DNA of 64,000 nt from Streptosporangium sp. NBC_01756 (lineage in GTDB: Bacteria > Actinomycetota > Actinomycetes > Streptosporangiales > Streptosporangiaceae), in assembly GCF_035917975.1 (NCBI RefSeq), contig NZ_CP109130.1, positions 496,001 through 560,000 on the forward strand, given 5' to 3'. Shown here in pieces: positions 27,580-35,763 of this stretch; the first letter of the stretch is position 1, and every line of letters starts with the position of its first letter. Below the pieces are notes generated by a model. It saw nothing but the letters and a program-made list of their open reading frames with translations, ran no database searches and was not told where the DNA came from. Made by a program: the position numbers and the translations under genes.

Positions 27580-28482
27580 TTGCGGACCGCGATCTCTGCC
27601 GGAGTGCTGGTTCTGATACTGAGCGGCGGGATCACCATGGGCACGGCCACTGCCGCAGCCGCCGTCACGCAGGCCGACTGTGACAGCGGCGGGCTGATCG
27701 GTGGCCTCTGCAGGGCGGTGGGCACCGTCGGCGACGTGGTGAACGGGCTCACCGGCGCCGTCGTGCCCCCTGCTCCGGACAGGGACGCCCCCGATGTCAC
27801 CCAGGAAACGACCGTCGACGGCGCGGGCGACGCTCCGTCTTCGCCCGCGCCGGATCCCGGAGCCGCCACGACCGACGGAGCCGGGGCCGCCACGACCGAC
27901 GGAGCCGGGGACGACGGACTGCTGCCCAAGGCCCTCGACGACGTCTGTCTCCCCCTGGTGGCCTCTCCCGAATGCACGGGTCCGGCGGCGATCTCCGCAC
28001 CGGAGGAGCCGGAGAAGGCCGAGAAGACGAAGGGAACGGAGGGAACGGAGGAGCCGGCCAGGCGGTCGCGCCCCCGGCCCTCGCGGACCGGCGAGCCGGA
28101 GACGGCCAGGGAGGAGGCGGCGCCGTTGCCGGCCGAACCGCTGCGCCCGCCGGACTCCCGGACGCGCATAAACGACATGGACCAGCCGGTGATCCCCCAA
28201 CCGGTCCCCACCATCGACGCCGAGGCGCCCCAGATCGATCCGCTGTGGCCCGGCACGATCACTCAGGAGCTCCACGAACGGATGCGGGAACTCCTGGCGG
28301 GAAAGCCCCCAGGCGAGCAGACCGTCACACCCACCCGGTCATCCGACACGCTGGGCACCGTGCTCACCACCGCCCTGCTGATCGCGGCGATCCTCGCCGT
28401 CCGCCTGCTGTACACCAGGCGGACCGGCGAGGAGTCGATGCCGCTGGAACCGCTCAGGACGGGGCGGCACCGGACGGCCTGA
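27580..28482 (+). CDS. Secreted, probably C-terminally membrane-anchored low-complexity protein, function unknown
   Basis: Encodes 300 residues from a TTG at 27580 preceded by GAGGGGGG. Residues 1-28 form a signal peptide ending near TATAAAAV. A short segment follows with two cysteines (DCDSGGLIGGLC). The middle is rich in Ala, Pro, Asp and Glu and contains an eight-residue unit (AATTDGAG) in exact duplicate. Near the C-terminus is a hydrophobic stretch (LGTVLTTALLIAAILAVRLLY) followed by basic residues, a stop-transfer anchor. There is no LPxTG motif. It would stand out from the cell membrane; I do not recognise a family. Confidence 0.75.
   Translation: MRTAISAGVLVLILSGGITMGTATAAAAVTQADCDSGGLIGGLCRAVGTVGDVVNGLTGAVVPPAPDRDAPDVTQETTVDGAGDAPSSPAPDPGAATTDGAGAATTDGAGDDGLLPKALDDVCLPLVASPECTGPAAISAPEEPEKAEKTKGTEGTEEPARRSRPRPSRTGEPETAREEAAPLPAEPLRPPDSRTRINDMDQPVIPQPVPTIDAEAPQIDPLWPGTITQELHERMRELLAGKPPGEQTVTPTRSSDTLGTVLTTALLIAAILAVRLLYTRRTGEESMPLEPLRTGRHRTA
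27862..27909. repeat. Perfect 24-bp tandem duplication inside the secreted protein gene
   Basis: A 24-base unit is repeated exactly at 27862-27885 and 27886-27909. It keeps the frame and doubles the peptide AATTDGAG in the linker. Confidence 0.9.
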
Positions 28483-28499
28483 GCGGTCGCGGTGCCGGC

Positions 28500-29264
28500 C
28501 TAGGCTCCGATCGCGTGCACGCCGCCGTCGACGTGCACGATCTCACCTGTCGTGGCCGGGAACCAGTCCGACATCAGCGCCAGGCAGGCCTTGGCCGCGG
28601 GCACGGTGTCACCCAGGTCCCAGCCGAGGGGCGCCTTCTCCGGCCAGCTCTCCTCGAACTCCTTGAAACCGGGGATGCTCTTGGCCGCCATGGTGCGCAG
28701 CGGCCCGGCCGCCACCAGGTTGACGCGGATCCCGTGCTTGGCGAGATCACGGGCCAGGTAGCGGGAGCACGACTCCAGGCCCGCCTTGGCCACACCCATC
28801 CAGTCGTACACGGGCCAGGCCTTGCTGGCGTCGAAGTCGAGTCCGACGACCGCGCCGCCCTCCTTCATCAGGGGCAGGCAGGCGACCGCCAGCGACTTGA
28901 ACGAGTAGGTCGAGACGTGCAGGGCGGTCGCCACGTCCTCCCACGGGGTGTTCAGGAAGTTGCCGCCGAGGCAGCTCTGGGGGGCGAAGCCGATGGAGTG
29001 GACCACACCGTCGAGCCCGTCCAGGTGCTCGCCGACGCGGTCGGCCAGCGAGTCGAGATGCTCGGCGTTCTGCACGTCCAGCTCGATCACCGGCGGCGGC
29101 TCGGGGAGCCGCTTGGCGATGCGCTCGACCAGGCTGAGCCGGCCGAAACCGGTCAGCACGACCTGGGCGCCCTCCTCCTGGGCCAGCTTGGCGACGGAGA
29201 AGGCGATGGAGGCGTCGGTGAGGACGCCGGTGACCAGAATTCGCTTGCCTTCGAGGATTCCCAT
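28500..29264 (-). CDS. fabI: Enoyl-[acyl-carrier-protein] reductase (NADH), FabI/InhA type
   Basis: Encodes 254 residues from an ATG at 29264 (MGILEGKRILVTGVLTDASIAFSVAKLAQEEGA). The unusual glycine motif with GVLTDASIA and the catalytic Tyr/Lys in YDWMGVAKAGLESCSRYLA (Y-x6-K) mark a FabI/InhA enoyl reductase rather than a keto reductase. It catalyses the last step of the type II fatty-acid elongation cycle and is the target family of isoniazid and triclosan. It starts one base after fabG stops, the fabG-fabI (mabA-inhA) order known from actinobacteria. Confidence 0.95.
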   Translation of the reverse strand: MGILEGKRILVTGVLTDASIAFSVAKLAQEEGAQVVLTGFGRLSLVERIAKRLPEPPPVIELDVQNAEHLDSLADRVGEHLDGLDGVVHSIGFAPQSCLGGNFLNTPWEDVATALHVSTYSFKSLAVACLPLMKEGGAVVGLDFDASKAWPVYDWMGVAKAGLESCSRYLARDLAKHGIRVNLVAAGPLRTMAAKSIPGFKEFEESWPEKAPLGWDLGDTVPAAKACLALMSDWFPATTGEIVHVDGGVHAIGA

Positions 29265-29265
29265 G

Positions 29266-30033
<768 letters not shown>

Positions 30034-30047
30034 TTAGGATCGTCGAC

Positions 30048-31547
30048 ATGCGCCAGATCGATCCTGATTTCCTCGCTCTGCCCATGAGGCGACTGGCGGA
30101 CGCGGCCCTGCAGCGCGCCCGCGACCTCGGCGCCGAGCACGCCGACTTCCGACTCGAACGCGTCCGCGCGGAGACCCTGCGCCTGTCCGACGCGTCACTC
30201 GAAGGCTCCATCGACGCCGACGACCTCGGCTACGCCGTACGGGTCGTCAAGAACGGCACCTGGGGTTTCGCGTCCGGAATCGATCTCACCCCCGAGGCCG
30301 CCGTGCGGGTCGCCGAGCAGGCGGTGGAGGTGGCCGTCGTCTCCGCGGCCGTCAACCGCGAGCCCATCGAGCTCGCTCCCGAACCGGTCCACTCCGACGC
30401 CACCTGGGTCTCGGCCTACGACGTCGACCCGTTCGAGGTGCCGCTGCGCGACAAGGTGGCCCTGCTCGCCGAATGGTCCGACCGCCTGTTGCGGGATCCG
30501 CGCGTGGACCACGTGCAGGCCTCCTTGCAGCAGGTCAAGGAGCAGAAGTTCTACGCCGACACCGCCGGCACCTCCACCACCCAGCAACGGGTGCGCCTGC
30601 ACCCCGAACTGGAGGTGATGAAATCCGCGGACGGGCGTTTCGAGACGATGCGCACGCTGGCCCCGCCGGTCGGCCGGGGGTACGAATACCTCACCGGCAC
30701 CGCCTGGGACTTCCCCGGCGAGCTCGCCCGGCTCCCCGAGCTCCTGGAGGAGAAGCTCCGGGCGCCGTCCGTCGAGGCGGGCCGCTACGACCTGGTCGTC
30801 GACCCGTCCAACCTGTGGCTGACGATCCACGAGTCCGTCGGGCACGCCACCGAGCTCGACCGTGCCCTCGGCTACGAGGCGGCCTACGCCGGCACCAGCT
30901 TCGCCACCTTCGACCAGCTCGGCAAGCTCGTGTACGGCTCGCAGGTCATGAACGTGGTCGGCGACCGCACGACGGAGCACGGCCTGTCCACGATCGGCTA
31001 CGACGACGAGGGAGTGGCGACCCGGCGCTTCGACATCGTCTCCGGCGGAGTCCTGACCGGCTATCAGCTCGACCGGCGGATGGCGCGACTGAAGGACCTC
31101 GGCCCCTCCAACGGCTGCGCCTTCGCCGACTCCCCCGGCAACATGCCGATCCAGCGCATGGCCAACGTCTCCCTGCTGCCCGCCCCCGACGGCCCCACCA
31201 CCGAGGGGTTGATCTCCGGGGTGGAGCGCGGCATCTACGTCGTGGGCGACAAGAGCTGGTCCATCGACATGCAGCGGTACAACTTCCAGTTCACCGGCCA
31301 GCGGTTCTACCGGATCGAGAACGGCAGGCTCGCCGGCCAGGTCCGCGACGTCGCCTACCAGGCCACGACCACCGACTTCTGGCAGTCCATGGCAGCCGTC
31401 GGCGGACCGCAGACCTACGTGCTGGGCGGCGCGTTCAACTGCGGCAAGGGCCAGCCGGGGCAGGTCGCCCCGGTCAGCCACGGCTGCCCCTCGGCGCTCT
31501 TCCGCAACGTGCGCATCCTCAACACGCTGCAGGAGAGTGGGAAGTGA
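30048..31547 (+). CDS. tldD: TldD metalloprotease, catalytic subunit
   Basis: Encodes 499 residues. The zinc-binding motif HESVGH (about 261-266) in TIHESVGHATELDRALGYE is the TldD HExxxH, with Asp/Glu and a cysteine ligand expected downstream (GGAFNCGKGQPGQ). TldD pairs with the inactive homologue TldE; in E. coli the dimer trims the leader peptide of microcin B17 and degrades unfolded peptides in the cytosol. The ATG at 30048 has no ribosome site but follows a -10-like TAGGAT, suggesting a leaderless transcript. tldE follows at once. Confidence 0.95.
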   Translation: MRQIDPDFLALPMRRLADAALQRARDLGAEHADFRLERVRAETLRLSDASLEGSIDADDLGYAVRVVKNGTWGFASGIDLTPEAAVRVAEQAVEVAVVSAAVNREPIELAPEPVHSDATWVSAYDVDPFEVPLRDKVALLAEWSDRLLRDPRVDHVQASLQQVKEQKFYADTAGTSTTQQRVRLHPELEVMKSADGRFETMRTLAPPVGRGYEYLTGTAWDFPGELARLPELLEEKLRAPSVEAGRYDLVVDPSNLWLTIHESVGHATELDRALGYEAAYAGTSFATFDQLGKLVYGSQVMNVVGDRTTEHGLSTIGYDDEGVATRRFDIVSGGVLTGYQLDRRMARLKDLGPSNGCAFADSPGNMPIQRMANVSLLPAPDGPTTEGLISGVERGIYVVGDKSWSIDMQRYNFQFTGQRFYRIENGRLAGQVRDVAYQATTTDFWQSMAAVGGPQTYVLGGAFNCGKGQPGQVAPVSHGCPSALFRNVRILNTLQESGK

Positions 31548-31600
31548 ACGGACACGGTACAGCGACGGACGCCTCGGCCGGCCGTCACGAAGGGAGCCGG

Positions 31601-32968
31601 ATGAGCCCTCAGGAGATGATCGAGAAGGCTCTGGACCTCTCCACGGCCGACGACGTCGTCGTGATCGTGGACGAGCGCTCCAGCGCGAACCTGCGGTTCG
31701 CGGGCAACACCCTCACCACCAACGGTGTGAGCCGCTCCGCGCAGCTCACGGTGATCTCCATCGCGGGCCGGGGAGTGGGCGTGGTGTCGCGGGCGGCGGT
31801 CCGCCCCGAGCAGCTCGCCGACATCGTCGCGGCGGCCGACCACGCCGCCGAGGACGCGCCCCCGTCGGAGGACGCCCGGCCGCTGGTCGAGGGGTCCCGT
31901 TGCGACGACTGGGACCTGCCCGCCGAACCCACCTCCATCGGGGTGTTCGGCGCCTTCGCCCCCGCCCTGGGCGAGGCCTTCGCCAGGGCCGAGACGGGCG
32001 GGCGCAAGCTGTACGGCTTCGCCGAGCACATCGTCACCACCACCTTCGTGGGCACCTCGACCGGAGCCCGGCTCCGGCACACCCAGCCCACCGGCCGTCT
32101 GGAGCTCAACGCCAAGTCTCCGGACATGAAGCGCTCGGCGTGGACGGGCGCGGCGACCCGCGACTTCACGGACGTGGACGTGGCGGCGCTGGACGCCTCG
32201 CTCGCCCAGCGGCTGGAATGGGCGAAGAACCGGATCGACCTGCCCGCGGGCCGGTACGAGACGCTTCTGCCGCCGACGGCCGTGGCCGACCTGATGATCT
32301 ACATGTACTGGACGGCCGGCGCCCGGGACGCCCTTGAGGGCCGCACGGTCTTCGCCAAGCCCGGAGGCGGGACCCGTGTCGGGGAGACCCTCTCCCCGCT
32401 GCCGATCCGCCTGTACAGCGACCCGGCCGCGCCGGGCATCGCATGCGCGCCGGCCGTGGTGGCGCACACCTCCGGCAGGCAGAGTTCGGTGTTCGACAAC
32501 GCCCTGCCGCTGACGTCCACCGACTGGATCACCGACGGCACCCTGGCGAGTCTGATCCAGACCCGGCACTCGGCCGAGCTGACCGGGCTGCCGGTGACCC
32601 CGGCGATCGACAACCTGATCCTGGAGGGGGCCGGGGACGGCCGGTCGCTGGAGGAGATGATCGCCTCCACCGAACGCGGCCTGCTGCTCACCTGCCTGTG
32701 GTACATCCGCGAGGTCGACCCGCAGAGCCTGCTGCTCACCGGGCTGACCCGTGACGGCGTCTACCTGGTGGAGAACGGGAAGGTCGTCGGCGAGGTGAAC
32801 AACTTCCGCTTCAACGAGAGCCCCGTGGACCTGCTCGGCCGCCTCACCGAGGTCGGCGCGGCGGAGCAGACCCTGCCGCGCGAGTGGAACGACTATTTCA
32901 CCCGCACGGTGATGCCCGCGCTCCGGGTGCCCGACTTCAACATGTCGACGGTCAGCCAGGCCAGCTAG
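31601..32968 (+). CDS. pmbA: TldE/PmbA subunit of the TldD-TldE protease
   Basis: Encodes 455 residues from an ATG at 31601 (MSPQEMIEKALDLSTADDVVVIVDE) with AAGGGAG just upstream. A GTG at 31544 overlapping the tldD stop (GTGA) and preceded by GGAG is also possible and would add 19 residues; both are good, and coupling to tldD is likely either way. The protein has the TldD/PmbA fold but no HExxxH, as expected for the non-catalytic partner. Its stop codon shares the bases CTAG with the stop of the convergent next gene. Confidence 0.93.
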   Translation: MSPQEMIEKALDLSTADDVVVIVDERSSANLRFAGNTLTTNGVSRSAQLTVISIAGRGVGVVSRAAVRPEQLADIVAAADHAAEDAPPSEDARPLVEGSRCDDWDLPAEPTSIGVFGAFAPALGEAFARAETGGRKLYGFAEHIVTTTFVGTSTGARLRHTQPTGRLELNAKSPDMKRSAWTGAATRDFTDVDVAALDASLAQRLEWAKNRIDLPAGRYETLLPPTAVADLMIYMYWTAGARDALEGRTVFAKPGGGTRVGETLSPLPIRLYSDPAAPGIACAPAVVAHTSGRQSSVFDNALPLTSTDWITDGTLASLIQTRHSAELTGLPVTPAIDNLILEGAGDGRSLEEMIASTERGLLLTCLWYIREVDPQSLLLTGLTRDGVYLVENGKVVGEVNNFRFNESPVDLLGRLTEVGAAEQTLPREWNDYFTRTVMPALRVPDFNMSTVSQAS

Positions 32969-33999
32969 CGCTGGGAGAGCGCGATGGTGTGCACCCGCTC
33001 CCAGCGTCTGGCCGTCACCACCCGGGCGGTGGCGTCGGTGAGGTCGTAGACGACCGACCAGCGGGTGTGCCCCTGGGCCACCCGCTGGAGCAGGTCCATC
33101 CCGTCCCGCCAGTTCTTCGCCGAGGGAAGACCGGTGGCGAGCGTGCCGTACCGGGTGTCGGACCTCCGCTGCTCGTCGGAGGTGCCGGTCATGGTGAAGT
33201 TGGTCAGGATCCGGTCCTCGATGACGTTGAGCCTGCCGCCGGCGAACTCCACGACGGCGGACTTCCCCGCGGCGTCGGCGAGCAGATAGTGGACCTGCGG
33301 GCCGGAGGTGAAGTCGACGTTGTGACGGCGCATGATCGCCACCGCCTCGTCCACGGTCGCGGCCTTGTCCAGCATCATCCGGATGATCCGCACGCTGCTG
33401 ACCGTCGGACGGCCCTCCGTCTTGGGGGGCAGTCCGCCGCCGGGCACCGCGGCCATGCCGACCGCCAGCCCCTTCTCGTTCACCCCGTCGAAGGGCGTGA
33501 GCACGGCGTGGGCCAGCCGGCGGCGGATCCCGGGGTCGGACAGGTCCGGTGCGCCGGTGCCCCCGAGCAGGTAGGCCAGGTCGGCCATGGACACCGAGGC
33601 GTAGCCGTCGGGCGGGTCGGCGTGCACGACCATCGCCGGATTGGGATCCCAGTCGAAGTTCCGGCCGAACAGCGGCCGGTCGCCCCGTAGGTGGAACAGC
33701 GAGCAGGCCCAGCCGTCCGCCTGTCCGGCGAGGTCCTCCTCGCCGATGGAGACCTCCCGGTCGTAGGAGCCGTGGAAGGTCATCTCGTACAGCGGCAGGT
33801 CGTCCACCTGGCGCAGGCTCCGGACCGTCCGCTGGATGTCGGCGGCGCTCTGGTCGAGCGCGGCGTCACGCACGGCCGGGGAGGCGGGAGGCGAAGCGGC
33901 CGGAGAGGCCGCCTGTCCGTATCGCGGGCCGGAGCATCCGGTGAGCAGCAGCCCGGCGGCCAGCGCGGCGCCCACGACCCGATGTCGATCTCTCATCAC
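32965..33999 (-). CDS. Lipoprotein with C45/choloylglycine-type Ntn hydrolase domain
   Basis: Encodes 344 residues. The N-terminus is a lipoprotein signal with lipobox LLTGC (Cys22), then an Ala/Ser/Pro linker. The hydrolase domain shows GWACSLFHLRG followed by LFGRNFDWDPNP, the Cys...RNxD pattern of linear amide C-N hydrolases such as penicillin V acylase, bile salt hydrolase and C45 acyltransferases. Other matches are GVNEKGLAVGMAAVPGG and NVDFTSGPQVHYLLADAAGKSAVVEF. The likely nucleophile, Cys near residue 100, would have to be exposed by cleavage or act internally. It is probably an extracellular amidase; the substrate is unknown. Confidence 0.82.
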   Translation of the reverse strand: MMRDRHRVVGAALAAGLLLTGCSGPRYGQAASPAASPPASPAVRDAALDQSAADIQRTVRSLRQVDDLPLYEMTFHGSYDREVSIGEEDLAGQADGWACSLFHLRGDRPLFGRNFDWDPNPAMVVHADPPDGYASVSMADLAYLLGGTGAPDLSDPGIRRRLAHAVLTPFDGVNEKGLAVGMAAVPGGGLPPKTEGRPTVSSVRIIRMMLDKAATVDEAVAIMRRHNVDFTSGPQVHYLLADAAGKSAVVEFAGGRLNVIEDRILTNFTMTGTSDEQRRSDTRYGTLATGLPSAKNWRDGMDLLQRVAQGHTRWSVVYDLTDATARVVTARRWERVHTIALSQR

Positions 34000-34047
34000 C
34001 GTAGTCTGCGGCCGCGGAGGCTCCGCCGTACAGATCAGCCGTATGAA

Positions 34048-34260
34048 TCAGTCGTCCTCCAGGCGGAATCCGACCTTCATGCCGACCTGGAAGTGGCCGA
34101 CCTCTCCGTCGACGATGTGCCCTCTGACCTCGGTCACCTCGAACCAGTCGAGGTGACGCAGGGTCTGGGAGGCACGGCGGACGCCGTTGCGAATGGCCGC
34201 CTCGATGCTCTCCTCCGAGGTGCCGACGATCTCGGTCACCCGGTATGTGCGATCCGTCAT
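34048..34260 (-). CDS. Dodecin, flavin-binding protein
   Basis: Encodes 70 residues, the standard dodecin length. TYRVTEIVGTSEESIEAAIRNGVRRASQTLRHLDWFEVTEVRGHI covers the beta-alpha-beta fold, with the flavin-stacking Trp in LDWFEV. Dodecins form hollow dodecamers that store FMN, FAD or riboflavin, and in some actinobacteria coenzyme A. It lies downstream of nothing obvious and is divergent from the DUF3099 gene (94 bases). Confidence 0.95.
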   Translation of the reverse strand: MTDRTYRVTEIVGTSEESIEAAIRNGVRRASQTLRHLDWFEVTEVRGHIVDGEVGHFQVGMKVGFRLEDD

Positions 34261-34354
34261 GCGTCGTCTCTACCCGGAGATCATGAGCGCACGCTCACCG
34301 CGCCGCTCCGAGGGCGGAGTTGGGCCCGCCCCTCCCGGCGACTAAGTTGGAATT

Positions 34355-34666
34355 GTGAAGGTATGGCACAAGCGCCAGATGGTTCACCAGGTAACCGATG
34401 CCCAGCCGTCGCTGAGCGATGACATCGGAAAGCGGGAGAAAAGCTACTTCATCAAAATGGGGATCCGGCTGGCCTGCCTGATTCTGGCTTTCGCGGTGCC
34501 CGCTCCGCTGCCCGTCCGGCTGCTGCTCTTCGCCGGAGCGATCTTTTTACCATACGTTGCGGTGATCGGGGCGAACGCCCCTCCCCGAGGGGCACCGATC
34601 ACCCCTGACGTGGCAGAACCCGGACAGAACGAGATCCCGCTCCATCGACGCGAGATCGGGTCGTGA
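34355..34666 (+). CDS. DUF3099 membrane protein
   Basis: Encodes 103 residues from a GTG at 34355; an ATG at 34379 would remove eight residues. It is a typical actinobacterial DUF3099 protein: a soluble start with QPSLSDDIGKREKSYFIKM, two adjacent membrane segments (IRLACLILAFAVPAPLPVRLLLFAGAIFLPY split by a Pro-rich turn) and a short cytoplasmic tail. Function unknown. A small RNA gene follows on the same strand. Confidence 0.88.
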   Translation: MKVWHKRQMVHQVTDAQPSLSDDIGKREKSYFIKMGIRLACLILAFAVPAPLPVRLLLFAGAIFLPYVAVIGANAPPRGAPITPDVAEPGQNEIPLHRREIGS

Positions 34667-34673
34667 CTAAGTC

Positions 34674-34705
34674 TTGACGCATCCCAGGGGGAGGAGGTGT
34701 ACGCT
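34674..34705 (+). promoter_or_regulatory. Putative promoter of the C-rich-loop small RNA
   Basis: A -35 TTGACG (34674-34679) and a weaker -10 TGTACG (34698-34703) are spaced 18 bases. Transcription would begin near 34709, just before the first hairpin. The -35 starts only eight bases after the DUF3099 stop codon. Confidence 0.5.
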
Positions 34706-34708
34706 TTA

Positions 34709-34828
34709 GCCAAGTGCCCTGGTCCCCCGTCGGGGCACTGGTGCCGGCGTTCCGGGCCCCCGTCGGAACGCCGATGAAGCGGCGCCGGGTGGTTTGCCCC
34801 CGTAACCACCCGGCGTCGCCCCCCTTTT
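34709..34828 (+). ncRNA. 6C-like small RNA with three C-rich-loop hairpins
   Basis: Three consecutive stem-loops share a loop core CCCCCGT. Hairpin 1: AGTGCCC (34713-34719) with GGGCACT (34733-34739). Hairpin 2: CGGCGTTCCG (34745-34754) with CGGAACGCCG (34764-34773), nine-base loop. Hairpin 3: CGCCGGGTGGTT (34783-34794) with AACCACCCGGCG (34804-34815), nine-base loop. TTTT follows at 34825-34828, so hairpin 3 may also terminate. This closely resembles the actinobacterial 6C RNA, known for two hairpins with C-rich loops; the M. tuberculosis homologue (B11) pairs its C-rich loops with G-rich mRNA sites. A third hairpin is an addition to that scheme. Strand is set by the C-rich loops and the promoter. 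Confidence 0.8.
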
Positions 34829-34836
34829 CCGGGCCT

Positions 34837-35094
34837 TTACTTTTCGCCTGTCGTCTCGGCGGCCGTCCTCTCCCATTCCTGAGCCAGCGCGGTCAGCCGT
34901 TCCACCGCGCCCTCCGGCGCCGAGCCGGCCCCCTGGGCCAGCCCCAGAAGATACGCCGTCAGAGGCGCCGCCGGCCGTGTCACGCCGTGGGCGACCTCCT
35001 TGGTCAGGTCCAGCACCGCGTCACGGTCGACCTTCGCCGGATCGACGCCCAGCTCCCGGCAGACCAGCGCGGTCCATTCCGCCAGCACGTTCAA
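34837..35094 (-). CDS. DUF6457 small protein
   Basis: Encodes 85 residues if read from the TTG at 35094, which has GGAGG six bases upstream (M-NVLAEWTALVCRELGVDPAKV). The sequence DLTKEVAHGVTRPAAPLTAYLLGLAQGAG is the family hallmark: a small helical protein with a conserved VAHGVxRPAAP. In many actinobacteria it lies beside molybdenum-cofactor genes, as here (mobA is 100 bases away). The function is unknown; a role in molybdenum cofactor handling is inference from position. Confidence 0.85.
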   Translation of the reverse strand: MNVLAEWTALVCRELGVDPAKVDRDAVLDLTKEVAHGVTRPAAPLTAYLLGLAQGAGSAPEGAVERLTALAQEWERTAAETTGEK

Positions 35095-35154
35095 CGAACA
35101 CCTCCATCGTGGAATCCCCGGGCTCGTCCGCGGGGCCATGACCTTCTCTCTCCT

Positions 35155-35191
35155 GCCCGGGGCGTCGCCGCCCGCACGGCTCTCCCCGGGC
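35155..35191 (-). terminator. Hairpin downstream of mobA
   Basis: GCCCGGGG (35155-35162) and CCCCGGGC (35184-35191) pair perfectly across a 21-base loop, three bases beyond the mobA stop codon. It probably ends the moaA-mobA transcript before the DUF6457 gene. Confidence 0.55.
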
Positions 35192-35193
35192 GC

Positions 35194-35763
35194 TCACACC
35201 CGCGGTCCCGGGCCCGGCTCGTCGCCCCGGGCCCGGCGCAGATCCTCGGCCGTGTCGCAATCGAACCACGGCCGCCCGGCGAGATGGAGCGTGGCGGGGG
35301 CCAGCGGGGCGAGCAGTCCGTGCAGTGACCGCCCCTCGTAGCGGGCGAGTGCCCCGGCGAGCTCCGCCGTACGCCAGACTCCGGCGAGCCACTGCTCCCG
35401 TCCACCGTCGTCGACGAGCACCGCCCCGGTCTTCGCGGCGTCCAGCAGCGCCGACACGTGGCCGGCGGTCAGGAACGGCAGATCGGCCGCGAGCAGCGCC
35501 ACCCACGGGGCGGTCACCTCGGCCAGTCCGGCCCGCAGCGCCGGAACCGGGCCGCCCCCCGGCGGATCCTCCCGCACGAAGATCGCTTCCGGCAGTCCGG
35601 GACGGCTTGCCCCGACGACGATCAACCTCCCGGCGTCCGGTACGGCGGCGGCCACCGACTCGATCAGCGGACGGCCGGCGACGTGCAGGCCCGGTTTGTC
35701 ACGCCCGCCGAGCCGCCGGGCCAGACCGCCCGCCAGGATGCACGCGTCGTGGCGGGCGGTCAT
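35194..35763 (-). CDS. mobA: Molybdenum cofactor guanylyltransferase
   Basis: Encodes 189 residues. The nucleotidyltransferase P-loop is CILAGGLARRLGGRDKPGL; ALLAADLPFL is the metal-binding Asp region (AxDxP type). It transfers GMP to molybdopterin to make the bis-MGD form used by DMSO-reductase-family enzymes, such as the nitrate reductase at 17142-19247. The ATG overlaps the moaA stop by four bases. At 189 residues it is a single-domain MobA, without a MobB fusion. Confidence 0.93.
   Translation of the reverse strand: MTARHDACILAGGLARRLGGRDKPGLHVAGRPLIESVAAAVPDAGRLIVVGASRPGLPEAIFVREDPPGGGPVPALRAGLAEVTAPWVALLAADLPFLTAGHVSALLDAAKTGAVLVDDGGREQWLAGVWRTAELAGALARYEGRSLHGLLAPLAPATLHLAGRPWFDCDTAEDLRRARGDEPGPGPRV

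Noticed and set aside
30473..32968. An 831-residue plus-strand frame spanning tldD and tldE
   Set aside because: The tldD portion is in the wrong frame; true TldE begins near 31601. No evidence of a tldD-tldE fusion.
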